A DNA stretch of 64,000 nucleotides from Sphingopyxis sp. (GTDB lineage Bacteria; Pseudomonadota; Alphaproteobacteria; Sphingomonadales; Sphingomonadaceae), in NCBI GenBank assembly GCA_013823985.1, contig PNNB01000014.1, positions 62,001 to 126,000 on the forward strand, given 5' to 3'. The notes under the pieces were generated by a model, which made no database searches, had not been told where the DNA came from, and worked only from the letters and a program-made list of their open reading frames with translations. Below are positions 35,887 through 45,362 of the stretch, piece by piece. Numbering within the stretch: the first letter of the stretch is position 1; the number at the start of each line of letters is the position of its first letter. The position numbers and the translations under genes are program-made.

Positions 35887-36390
35887 TTAATCACTCTCAA
35901 TCAGCGTGGCTAGTTTCTTGAGGCCACGGTGTATGTTCACTTTTACGAGCGGTTCGGATTGACCGCACCTCGCACAGGCTTCGCTAATGCTGAGGCCGTC
36001 AATCTTGACCAAGCGGATGACCAAAGCCTGCGCCTCGGGCAGTTTATGGAGGAGTCGGTCGATGCTTATTTTGGCGCCTACTTCATCCTCGTGACTTTCA
36101 TCGCTGTGCTGGTCCAGAAGTTCATCGGCAGCATGACGATAGGTTTGCCGCAAACGATCGACCCAACGATAACGGGCGATGGCGGCGAGCCACGGCAGAA
36201 AGGGACGCGATGGATCGTAGCTGGCCCGTTTCCGATGCAGGGAAATCAACGTGTCTTGAACCAGGTCATCCACTGCATCATCTGCAATCTTATACGCAAA
36301 AAAACGTGTAAGCCAGCGTCCCGCCTGTTCCAGAAGAACGGCGTAGGCCTGCTTGTCACCCGATTGGGCAAGCCGCATTAAATCACGCAT
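35887..36390 (-). CDS. ECF-family RNA polymerase sigma factor (SigF/NrsF type)
   Basis: 167 residues from the ATG at 36390 (a GTG at 36411 would add seven residues). Region 2: LLEQAGRWLTRFFAYKIADD and VDDLVQDTLISLHRKRASYD, RPFLPWLAAIARYRWVDRLR. Region 4: LHKLPEAQALVIRLVKIDGL, SISEACARCGQSEPLVKVNI, HRGLKKLATLIES. It is transcribed with its membrane anti-sigma partner and likely drives its own promoter, but I could not identify a convincing -35/-10 pair upstream. Confidence 0.93.
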   Translation of the reverse strand: MRDLMRLAQSGDKQAYAVLLEQAGRWLTRFFAYKIADDAVDDLVQDTLISLHRKRASYDPSRPFLPWLAAIARYRWVDRLRQTYRHAADELLDQHSDESHEDEVGAKISIDRLLHKLPEAQALVIRLVKIDGLSISEACARCGQSEPLVKVNIHRGLKKLATLIESD

Positions 36391-36754
36391 CGTTTCTTCG
36401 CGCGCTATCACGATAAGTTATGCCGCAGAATAGACAGGTAAAGAGCTTGATAATTCGACAATTTGATACTCGATAGCGTTTCAATGCGCTGCGCTGTGGC
36501 CAACACAGTTCCTTCTAACCCATATTCGTATTTCCGAGCAGGTAGTTTGTTGCGCACGCCTCCGGTTCGGTAGGACTCGCGCAATGGTTACACAGGCGAA
36601 TTTTTTTAGTGGCTTGTCCTTGACCCGTCACAAAAAGCTCCTATTTGGGCTTCGTTAGCACTCACCCTAAAAGAGTGCTAACTGACATTCATTGCCGTCC
36701 CCTGCTTCCAAGTGGGCGTGGCGGGATGGCGAAACTAATAAAGGAAGGTTCAAC
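36391..36754. other. Gene-free spacer: sigma factor promoter and groESL control region
   Basis: 364 bases without a supportable gene. The left part is the promoter region of the divergent ECF sigma operon, with no motif I trust. The right part holds the groESL promoter, the CIRCE operator (36655-36681) and the leader with AAAGGAAGG just before groES. A possible groES -35 is TTGACC at 36620-36625. Confidence 0.6.
36655..36681. promoter_or_regulatory. CIRCE operator (HrcA binding site) of groESL
   Basis: Perfect consensus inverted repeat TTAGCACTC (36655-36663), 9-base spacer, GAGTGCTAA (36673-36681). HrcA, stabilised by GroEL, represses groESL through this element. It sits 74 bases before the groES start. 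hrcA itself is not in the window. Confidence 0.97.
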
Positions 36755-37042
36755 ATGGCATTTCGTCCGTTGCATGACCGTGTCCTCGTCCGTCGGGTCG
36801 AGGCCGAAGCAAAAACTGCTGGTGGGATTATCATCCCGGACAGCGCTCAGGAAAAGCCGCAGGAAGGCGAAGTCGTCTCCGTCGGTTCGGGTTCGAAAGC
36901 TGAAGACGGCACCGTAACTCCGCTCGACGTAAAAGCCGGCGACCGCATTCTGTTCGGCAAATGGTCGGGCACCGAAGTCAAGATCGACGGTGAAGACCTG
37001 CTGATCATGAAGGAATCGGATATTCTCGGGATTGTTGGCTAA
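36755..37042 (+). CDS. groES: Co-chaperonin GroES
   Basis: 95 residues from the ATG at 36755, preceded by AAAGGAAGG. It caps the GroEL barrel as a heptamer. [15 protein letters not shown], the mobile loop [40 protein letters not shown] and the final [12 protein letters not shown] are all standard. It lies under the CIRCE element and 57 bases before groEL. Confidence 0.98.
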   Translation: MAFRPLHDRVLVRRVEAEAKTAGGIIIPDSAQEKPQEGEVVSVGSGSKAEDGTVTPLDVKAGDRILFGKWSGTEVKIDGEDLLIMKESDILGIVG

Positions 37043-37087
37043 CGCCAAACCAGTGTGAACATGCGCAGATTTCTGCGCTTAATTTAA

Positions 37088-38746
<1,659 letters not shown>

Positions 38747-38776
38747 GTCCTGCGTCTTCGGCAAAACAAATAAGAG

Positions 38777-38807
38777 GGGTCGGAAAGGAAACTTTCCGAC
38801 CCTTTTT
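38777..38807 (+). terminator. Rho-independent terminator of groESL
   Basis: Perfect 11-bp stem GGGTCGGAAAG (38777-38787) / CTTTCCGACCC (38792-38802) with a stable GAAA tetraloop, followed by TTTTT. One of the strongest terminators in the window. Confidence 0.95.
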
Positions 38808-38880
38808 CTATCTCGGTACATGACGAAATTTCCACGAACCTGCATGAGTCGCCATTGTGCAAATGCGAAGTTGTGTTATC

Positions 38881-38950
38881 TCAATCCGAGCAATTGAGAA
38901 AGATATCGTCATATCAAATTGATAAATATATGTTATTTAAATCGAAAAAT
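38881..38950. promoter_or_regulatory. AT-rich kup upstream region with dyad
   Basis: The 205 bases between the groEL terminator and kup turn sharply AT-rich from about 38895. They contain a perfect 13-base palindrome TATCAAATTGATA at 38912-38924, next to GATATCGTCATATC. This may be a promoter/operator region for kup; no known binding site was identified. Confidence 0.4.
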
Positions 38951-39012
38951 TACTGTTGCACTGCAAAATAAAAGGCGTATTTGCCGCCGCCCCACAACAG
39001 AGGTTTCCGGTC

Positions 39013-40953
39013 ATGCAAAGTTCGCATTCGGGTTCAGTTGATTCTCATAATATTCATCAACATTCACTTGCCGCGCTAACGATTGGCGCAATCGGAGTGG
39101 TTTTCGGCGACATCGGAACTAGCCCGCTTTATGCCTTTCGCGAGGCGCTCCATCACAGCGCACCAACAGGCGGTATACAGGAGGCAGCGATATTCGGGGT
39201 GCTTAGTCTGGCACTCTGGTCACTCATATTAGTCGTGACCGTCAAATATGTTATTTTCCTAATGCGCGCCGATAACGACGGGGAGGGCGGCGTTCTTGCC
39301 TTGCTCGCCCTTGCAGGTCGAGGCATTGGCGGGCGAAAGGGCGTCGTGTTGGCGCTTGGCGCGATTGGCGCAGCCCTCTTTTACGGCGATGCGATCATCA
39401 CACCCGCACTTTCGGTACTGTCGGCCGTCGAGGGCACGAAGACCATACCTGGCATAGGAGGGGGCATATCGGAGCAAACCATCATCAACATCACGATGGT
39501 TATTATGGTCGCGCTGTTTGCCATCCAGTTTCGCGGAACCGCGATGGTGTCAAAACTATTCGGCCCCATATGTGTTCTGTGGTTTCTTGCTATCGGCGGT
39601 TTGGGACTGCTCCATATTTCTGATTATCCGGGCATCATCGGCGCACTATCGCCGCACCATGCCGTCAGCTTCCTGGTGAATAACGGTATGGTCGGCTTGA
39701 TCGTGCTGGGATCCGTTTTCCTGACGGTCACCGGCGCCGAAGCCCTAACTGCAGACATGGGCCATTTTGGCCGTTTTCCTATCCGATTGGGCTGGTTCCT
39801 GCTTGTCTTTCCTGCGCTTGCATTAAACTATTTCGGCCAAGGCGCCTTTGCGATGGCGGCTTTAGAGCAAGCGCGTGCGGCTGGGATGCCTTTGGAAACC
39901 CAAGACTGGTTCTTCCTGATGGCCCCTGAAGCTGTGCGTGTTCCAATGATCATTCTGGCCGGGCTGGCCACCATAATTGCGAGCCAAGCGGTGATCACCG
40001 GGGCCTATTCACTCACCCAGCAAGCTATTCAACTCGGCCTGTTGCCTCGGATGAAGATTGTACAGACCTCTCCGGGGAGTGCCGGGCAGATATATATTCC
40101 GGCCATAAACTGGATGCTCTTGTTCGGTGTTTGGCTCTTGGTGGTACAGTTCCGCAACTCGTCGGCTATGGCGTCGGCTTATGGTATCGCCGTTACCGGA
40201 ACGATGGTGGTGACAACCTGCCTTGCATTCGTTGTGGTGCATAAGCTTTGGAAATGGAGCCTAGCAAAATCTCTTTTGGTGATTATCCCGTTCCTTGTCA
40301 TCGATCTCATCTTCTTCGGCGCAAATATCTTGCGCGTTGTTGACGGCGGTTGGGTCCCGCTTGCGGTTGGCGCAATGATTTGCCTTGTGATCTGGATTTG
40401 GGTCCGCGGCAAACGCTTGATCGACACGAAGGAAAATGAAGGCGCAATGACGCTCGCGGAACTGGGCAAGTCACTTTCTAAAAGCAAAATCGCGCGGGTC
40501 GAAGGCACGGCGGTTTATCTGACCGCAAATGCCGAAGGCGTTCCCGGAACCATATTGCACAATCTGAAACACAACCGTGTTCTGCATGAGCGTAATCTGG
40601 TTCTAACCGTCCGCACCGCGGGTGTACCGCACGTTCCAGAAGAAGAACGCTCGACTTATGAAAAGATCGATGCGAACTTCGCTCGTATCATCCTCCGCTA
40701 TGGTTTCATGGAGGCTCCGGATGTCCCGCAGGCGCTTGCACGCGCAATTCCAAAGTCGGACACGCCGATAAATGGCATGACAACGAGCTATTTCGTAGGG
40801 CGGAATGTGCTGTCGGCCTCCAAAGATGAAGGCTTGCCATTCTGGCAGGACATCATTCTGATTTTCTTGCAGCGCAATGCCTATAATCCTGCGGAGTTTT
40901 TCCACATACCGTCCAACCGAATTGTCGCCCTGGGCGGTCAAGTGGTGGTCTAG
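39013..40953 (+). CDS. kup: KUP-type low-affinity potassium uptake transporter
   Basis: 646 residues from the ATG at 39013 (a TTG at 38956 would add 19 residues). About 12 membrane segments in the first 450 residues, then a cytoplasmic tail. Signatures: GAIGVVFGDIGTSPLYAFRE (TM1), YGDAIITPALSVLSAVEG, FLTVTGAEALTADMGHFG and LPRMKIVQTSP. Kup imports K+ with protons. The tail (VPGTILHNLKHNRVLHERN) is family-typical. No other K+ genes adjoin. Confidence 0.96.
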   Translation: MQSSHSGSVDSHNIHQHSLAALTIGAIGVVFGDIGTSPLYAFREALHHSAPTGGIQEAAIFGVLSLALWSLILVVTVKYVIFLMRADNDGEGGVLALLALAGRGIGGRKGVVLALGAIGAALFYGDAIITPALSVLSAVEGTKTIPGIGGGISEQTIINITMVIMVALFAIQFRGTAMVSKLFGPICVLWFLAIGGLGLLHISDYPGIIGALSPHHAVSFLVNNGMVGLIVLGSVFLTVTGAEALTADMGHFGRFPIRLGWFLLVFPALALNYFGQGAFAMAALEQARAAGMPLETQDWFFLMAPEAVRVPMIILAGLATIIASQAVITGAYSLTQQAIQLGLLPRMKIVQTSPGSAGQIYIPAINWMLLFGVWLLVVQFRNSSAMASAYGIAVTGTMVVTTCLAFVVVHKLWKWSLAKSLLVIIPFLVIDLIFFGANILRVVDGGWVPLAVGAMICLVIWIWVRGKRLIDTKENEGAMTLAELGKSLSKSKIARVEGTAVYLTANAEGVPGTILHNLKHNRVLHERNLVLTVRTAGVPHVPEEERSTYEKIDANFARIILRYGFMEAPDVPQALARAIPKSDTPINGMTTSYFVGRNVLSASKDEGLPFWQDIILIFLQRNAYNPAEFFHIPSNRIVALGGQVVV

Positions 40954-40967
40954 AGCTACCAAGGGCG

Positions 40968-41003
40968 GGGGCGGAGCAACACCGCCTCCGCCTCGCTCTT
41001 TTT
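40968..41003 (+). terminator. Probable terminator after kup
   Basis: Stem GGCGGAG (40970-40976) / CTCCGCC (40986-40992) with a 9-base loop, extendable by one G-U and one G-C pair, followed after a few bases by TTTTT at 40999-41003. The gap before the T run weakens the call. Confidence 0.5.
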
Positions 41004-41040
41004 CAAGACAATTGATCCGATTGGAGGTAGTGCATCCTTC

Positions 41041-41592
41041 ATGTCACGCCTTGTCCTGTTCAATAAGCCGTTCGGAGTCTTACCACAATTCACCGACAGG
41101 GGCACAGCCGGGTCAGCACGGCCAACGCTTTCCGACTTCATCCACATCGATAGCGTCTATCCGGCAGGGCGACTTGATATGGATAGCGAAGGTCTGATGT
41201 TGCTGACCGATGACGGTCAATTGCAAGCCCGTATTTCGGATCCCAAGTTCAAGATGCCAAAGCGGTATCTGGTGCAGGTCGAAGGCACAATATCCGATTC
41301 AGCCTTGGTTGCATTGCGTTCAGGCGTGCAGTTGAAGGATGGCATGACCCGTCCAGCCGAAGCGGAGCGGATTTCGGACCCTGAAATATGGCCACGCGAT
41401 CCGCCAGTTCGGTTTCGCAAGACGGTTCCGGATTGCTGGATCAGCCTGACAATCCGCGAAGGCCGCAACCGGCAGGTTCGGCGTATGACCGCAGCAGTCG
41501 GATTTCCAACGCTCCGGCTCGTCCGCTGGTCAATCGGAGACTGGTCGGTTGAAGGGCTGGGACAGGGTCTGGCGCGCGTTATTGAGGTTTAG
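41041..41592 (+). CDS. RluE/RsuA-type rRNA pseudouridine synthase
   Basis: 183 residues, without an S4 domain, as in RluE. Catalytic stretch YPAGRLDMDSEGLMLLTDDG (Asp in GRLD); the N-terminus SRLVLFNKPFGVLPQF and the later TIREGRNRQVRRMTAAVGFP and LRLVRWSIGDW are standard. RluE modifies U2457 of 23S rRNA in E. coli. It starts 87 bases after kup and converges on the roxA side. Confidence 0.92.
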   Translation: MSRLVLFNKPFGVLPQFTDRGTAGSARPTLSDFIHIDSVYPAGRLDMDSEGLMLLTDDGQLQARISDPKFKMPKRYLVQVEGTISDSALVALRSGVQLKDGMTRPAEAERISDPEIWPRDPPVRFRKTVPDCWISLTIREGRNRQVRRMTAAVGFPTLRLVRWSIGDWSVEGLGQGLARVIEV

Positions 41593-41749
41593 GCCGCCGG
41601 ACGTGGTATCCGCTTTCCTTTAGTCCGGCTCGTGAGATGATATGCGCCGCATCGATCGCATTTGTAGGTTCGCAGTGGAACGTTGCCATTAAGCGCTGCG
41701 GATAGGGCCGCATCGTGCACGGGAAAGCGTCGCTTTTTTGCGCATACAC
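41579..41749 (-). CDS. Possible small protein, 56 aa, downstream of roxA
   Basis: The frame starts with a GTG at 41749 (internal ATGs also occur) and ends at 41579, overlapping the end of the convergent rluE-like gene. The C-terminal part, MATFHCEPTNAIDAAH then IISRAGLKESGYHVRRPKPQ, has a protein-like composition. There is no good ribosome binding site and I know no family. It would otherwise leave 174 bases between the two genes empty. Treat as a candidate only. Confidence 0.3.
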   Translation of the reverse strand: MYAQKSDAFPCTMRPYPQRLMATFHCEPTNAIDAAHIISRAGLKESGYHVRRPKPQ

Positions 41750-41766
41750 TTATCCGCGTTCGCATT

Positions 41767-42924
41767 TCAGCTTTGTTCCAGTTCGGAAAGTGCGATGCTG
41801 CCTTGATTTATCAGTTCGGTCACGAGCTTTTGAAGTTGGGCATCGGGCGCTTCTTGTGCTGCCAAGACTGTGGTGTCGACTTTGCACAAATTTTCGGCAA
41901 ATCGTGCACTCGCACCTGCGCAGTGGAAGGTGGCGCCATCGACAAAAAGCATAATCGTCGTGTCATCCTGCCGAAGAAACGAAAACCGGCTTGCCGGATT
42001 GCGTGATACAGAGGCGCCAGACCGCAATCGGGCGCCGACATCTGCTTCGGTTTCCAGGTCTTCCGGTGACCAGTCTATTTCGGGATATTTCCGTGTACTG
42101 CTATAGCCACCGAACCAGCGGGCAAAGCTGGAGCGGTCCTGCAGTTTCTCGATTGCCAGCCGGTGCAACTTGTCCAGTGCTGCGCTCGAAATTTCGCCCG
42201 GATTTTCCTGGATTGCCAGTTCAGGGTCGGCATAGCGGTCGTCATCCTCCATTTCCGCGACCAGATCGTCGAGAAAGTGGGTGAGCAGTTCGCTACGCGA
42301 TGGTGCGCGGAAGCCTACCGAATAGGTCATACAATCATCGCCCACGGCAACGCCATCATGGGCAATGCGGGGCGGAACATAGAGTATGTCGCCGGGCTCC
42401 AACAACCATTCGTCAGTTGCCTGAAATTCGGCCAAAAGCCGCAATTCGTCATGCGGGATGAGCGGGCTTTCGTCGTCGCACAACTGCCCAACACGCCAGC
42501 GTCGCCGTCCATTTCCTTGAATCAGGAAGACGTCATATTGGTCATAGTGCGGCCCGACGCCCCCGCCATCGGTTGCATAGCTAACCATGACATCATCGAT
42601 CCGCCAGTTAGGGATGAACCGGAACGATGCGATGAGGGCCGCAACTTCGGGTATGTGATGGTCCACCGCCTGTACTAGCAAAGTCGAAGGCTCCTGCCCG
42701 AGCCTGGCAAAGCGCGCTTCGGCCAAGGGGCCATGTTCCACGGCCCAACTGCCTTGCGCCCCGACCACCAGACGCGATTCAACCTCGGCCTCGCATGCCA
42801 GACCTGCAAGCTCGTCCGGCTCAAACGGGTTTTGCCATGCCGCCCATGGATTGCGGATCAAGAGAGGCTTTTTCTGCCAATAGTCCCGGAGGAACGCCGC
42901 GCTGTCAAAATCCTTCAAAACCAT
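41767..42924 (-). CDS. roxA: Cupin/JmjC ribosomal protein uL16 arginine hydroxylase (RoxA/YcfD-like)
   Basis: 385 residues from the ATG at 42924, placed 6 bases after AGG (an ATG two codons earlier is possible). A 2-oxoglutarate/Fe(II) oxygenase: iron ligands His126 and Asp128 in GVGPHYDQYDVFLIQ and His189 in PPRIAHDGVAVGDD; RRWRVGQ after it. The N-terminal part has YWQKKPLLIRNPW, the usual ROX opening, and the C-terminal half is the dimerisation/winged-helix region. YcfD hydroxylates Arg81 of ribosomal protein uL16. Confidence 0.92.
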   Translation of the reverse strand: MVLKDFDSAAFLRDYWQKKPLLIRNPWAAWQNPFEPDELAGLACEAEVESRLVVGAQGSWAVEHGPLAEARFARLGQEPSTLLVQAVDHHIPEVAALIASFRFIPNWRIDDVMVSYATDGGGVGPHYDQYDVFLIQGNGRRRWRVGQLCDDESPLIPHDELRLLAEFQATDEWLLEPGDILYVPPRIAHDGVAVGDDCMTYSVGFRAPSRSELLTHFLDDLVAEMEDDDRYADPELAIQENPGEISSAALDKLHRLAIEKLQDRSSFARWFGGYSSTRKYPEIDWSPEDLETEADVGARLRSGASVSRNPASRFSFLRQDDTTIMLFVDGATFHCAGASARFAENLCKVDTTVLAAQEAPDAQLQKLVTELINQGSIALSELEQS

Positions 42925-42970
42925 AAACATCCTGACGCCATAGGGCGTTGCATTATCGGGAAATAGGGTA

Positions 42971-43666
42971 TCAGCCGCCTGCGTTGCGGCGTTGTGCTGC
43001 GAAACTCTCAGCCGTCATTAATAAGGTTTCGAGGTCAGCTGGGCTTATGTCGAAGGTTTCTTTGGTCTGCGCAAGCGCAAGCTCAATATCTTCGCGTAAT
43101 AATGCCGCGGGTAAAGGGGCAGGGGATTCGGAAACGCGATGGGGATAGCTATGCCCTGAAATGCGATGGAACAGATATCCGGCAAGTACGAGCGCGGCGG
43201 AATTGGCCGCGACAAGCGTCACAGGGTACATATAGCCTGCCGCTATAACGGCGTCGCTGCCGATTATAGCGGTAACCGCAACCGCCCCGCTTGGCGGATG
43301 AAGACAACGCAGCAGCGACATTGCCAATATCGCCAATGCGACCGCCAAACCGACGGCCAACAGCGGATCGGGAATGATATGCGCTACCGTCACCCCGACC
43401 GCTGCCGAAAGAACATTGCCGCCAAAAACCGGCCAAGGTTGCGCAAGGGGACTGGTCGGTACTGCAAAAACCAGCACGGCAGACGCCCCGATCGGGGCAA
43501 TAAGAAAGGGTAGGGCTGGCCACATATTCTGAATGCCCAGCCCCGCAACTGCTGCAATAAACACGCCCAATCCGGCACCCAAGCAAGCAACCAGCCGGTC
43601 ATTCAGACGGGCCCCCGCCATTTTCGGCACGAATATTCGAAAGGAAGGGGGATGCTCGGGTTGCAC
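42971..43666 (-). CDS. HPP family membrane protein
   Basis: 231 residues with a GTG start at 43666, three bases after the previous stop, suggesting coupling (an ATG at 43621 is an alternative). Four or five membrane segments; the family motif is LLRCLHPPSGAVAVTA in the middle. After the membrane part comes a soluble tail (LREDIELALAQTKETFDISP). HPP proteins have been linked to nitrite transport in plants and cyanobacteria; bacterial roles are poorly known. Confidence 0.9.
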   Translation of the reverse strand: MQPEHPPSFRIFVPKMAGARLNDRLVACLGAGLGVFIAAVAGLGIQNMWPALPFLIAPIGASAVLVFAVPTSPLAQPWPVFGGNVLSAAVGVTVAHIIPDPLLAVGLAVALAILAMSLLRCLHPPSGAVAVTAIIGSDAVIAAGYMYPVTLVAANSAALVLAGYLFHRISGHSYPHRVSESPAPLPAALLREDIELALAQTKETFDISPADLETLLMTAESFAAQRRNAGG

Positions 43667-43669
43667 AGC

Positions 43670-44062
43670 TCAGCCGGACATCTTCATCAGCATCTCGCCC
43701 ATTTTCTGGTGGAGCATGTTCACCGCTTTCAGCGGGCGCACCATGACCTTGAAATGGGTGATCAGTCCGTCGTCGTCACAACTGATCATGTCGATTCCGT
43801 TGATCGCTATCCCGTCGATGACCGTTTGAAATTCGAGGATAGCCGAGTTTTCACGATGCCATTCCCCGACATAGGCAAAATCGCTATTGCCAAGCGTATG
43901 CCCCGCAGCAGCGAGATATTTGGCGGTTATAGCTTTGCCCAATTGGGGGGTATGCACCACCGGGCTTTCGAAAATGCAGTCGTCATGCAGGATGACCGCT
44001 ATCGTGTCCACATCGCGCGATAGGGCAACCTTGTGCCAGATTTCAGCCGGGTTGTGCGCCAT
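43670..44062 (-). CDS. SnoaL/NTF2-like small protein
   Basis: 130 residues from the ATG at 44062. The cone-shaped NTF2 fold is suggested by the opening helix AEIWHKVALSRDVDTIAVIL, HDDCIFESPVVHTPQLGKA and the strands AYVGEWHRENSAILEFQT and MISCDDDGLITHFKVMVRPL. Such proteins are ketosteroid-isomerase-like enzymes or binding proteins. It ends three bases before the HPP gene and starts two bases after the dehydrogenase stop. Confidence 0.85.
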   Translation of the reverse strand: MAHNPAEIWHKVALSRDVDTIAVILHDDCIFESPVVHTPQLGKAITAKYLAAAGHTLGNSDFAYVGEWHRENSAILEFQTVIDGIAINGIDMISCDDDGLITHFKVMVRPLKAVNMLHQKMGEMLMKMSG

Positions 44063-44064
44063 AT

Positions 44065-45009
44065 TCAATATCCTAGGTCCAGATTTACAAGCGGCTCCAG
44101 TTTCTCGCCTTTTCGGTAGCGGTCCAGATTCTCGAAGAAACGGGTTGCCGCGCGGAAAAACATTTTATCCTGCGCCCGCCCCGATAAGTGCATACTGACA
44201 TGGGCGTTGTCGAGCGTCCACAAAGGATGGTCGGCGGGCAAGGGTTCCGGCGTCGTGACGTCAAGGAAAGCCGCAGCGATTTGCTTGGTTTCTAATGCCT
44301 TGACCAGCGCGTCCTGTTCGACGACCGAACCGCGGGCGATGTTGATGAGCACCGCATTTTGTTTCATCGTCGCCAACTCGTCCGCGCCAATCATGTTATC
44401 GGTCTCTGCTGTTGCCGGCACGGCGAGGATAACCCAGTCAAACTCGCCTAACCGCGCGCGCCACGCATCGGGCGCCAAGCTTGTTGGTCCCGGGGTGCGG
44501 CGCACGATCGTGACATCGACCCCGAATGGTTTCAGCCGTTCTTCAATTAGCTTCCCTATAGCGCCATAGCCTAGCAACAGTGCCTTAGAGCCAAAGAGTT
44601 CCACCTTGCCGGGCGAGTCCTGCAACCATTCGTGCCGCTCCTGCGCGCGTACAACCTCCCGATACCCTTTCGCGACCGTCAGCATGCCCATTACGACATA
44701 TTCGGCAATGGTGATCGCGTTGATCCCCGCCCCGTTGGTGACCATGCAGCCCTGTTTTTTCAACTGGGCCAAAGGCATGCCGTCGACACCTGCATATATG
44801 GAGTTGAGCCATTTCATCTGTGTGGCGGCGGCGATAACTGCGGCCATATCGGCCTTGTCGTACATGTCGAACCAGCCGATTTCTGCCATCGGCGCCAATT
44901 CCAACGCCTCATCTTTGGACATGAACCAGTGTGGCTCTACCCAATCGGGGAGACGAGGTTCGATGAGCGGGCGGACAAGGCCGGCCATAACGAGCTTGGT
45001 TTTGGTCAT
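44065..45009 (-). CDS. D-isomer-specific 2-hydroxyacid dehydrogenase (phosphoglycerate dehydrogenase-like)
   Basis: 314 residues from the ATG at 45009. Rossmann motif LLLGYGAIGKLIEERLKPFG, substrate loop NGAGINAITIAEYVVMGM, LINIARGSVVEQDALVKAL with catalytic Arg, and FLDVTTPEPLPADHPLW with Glu. The final catalytic His is in NAHVSMHLSG. It reduces a 2-oxoacid such as glyoxylate or hydroxypyruvate, or oxidises the 2-hydroxyacid. It overlaps the upstream membrane protein gene by four bases. Confidence 0.93.
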   Translation of the reverse strand: MTKTKLVMAGLVRPLIEPRLPDWVEPHWFMSKDEALELAPMAEIGWFDMYDKADMAAVIAAATQMKWLNSIYAGVDGMPLAQLKKQGCMVTNGAGINAITIAEYVVMGMLTVAKGYREVVRAQERHEWLQDSPGKVELFGSKALLLGYGAIGKLIEERLKPFGVDVTIVRRTPGPTSLAPDAWRARLGEFDWVILAVPATAETDNMIGADELATMKQNAVLINIARGSVVEQDALVKALETKQIAAAFLDVTTPEPLPADHPLWTLDNAHVSMHLSGRAQDKMFFRAATRFFENLDRYRKGEKLEPLVNLDLGY

Positions 45010-45362
45010 TGCGAGAAGGCCTTCCATGCCGCGAAGAAAAGAAACGGGATTCCGACCAGATCGACCATTGCAATAGTCTTCAACGGTTTCGGGCTATCAT
45101 TCAGGAAATAGAGTGCAAGAAAAGAGAGCATGCTAATTCCGGTCACCACTACGGCGGCACGCCGTGGCTGGCTGTCGAAGGCCGACCAAAGGCAGAGCGC
45201 GAAAACTGCAACGAACAATGCGGCGCGGTGCTGCATTAAAAGGAAAAGCGGATTGGAGCTGTCGAGGCGATATAAGGCGGTGAGAGTAGCGGGTCTGAAA
45301 AATGCGAAGGCGGGCGTAGCGTGCACCGCAGCAAGAACAAGCCATGCCATCTTCAACATCAT
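45006..45362 (-). CDS. Hypothetical membrane protein, 118 aa
   Basis: The ATG at 45362 forms an ATGA overlap with the cysS stop, and the end overlaps the dehydrogenase start. Four hydrophobic segments (MAWLVLAAVHATPAFAFF, RAALFVAVFALCLWSAF, AAVVVTGISMLSFLALYF, TIAMVDLVGIPFLFFAAW). No family identified. Position in an operon of cysS and the dehydrogenase is the main support. Confidence 0.8.
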   Translation of the reverse strand: MMLKMAWLVLAAVHATPAFAFFRPATLTALYRLDSSNPLFLLMQHRAALFVAVFALCLWSAFDSQPRRAAVVVTGISMLSFLALYFLNDSPKPLKTIAMVDLVGIPFLFFAAWKAFSQ

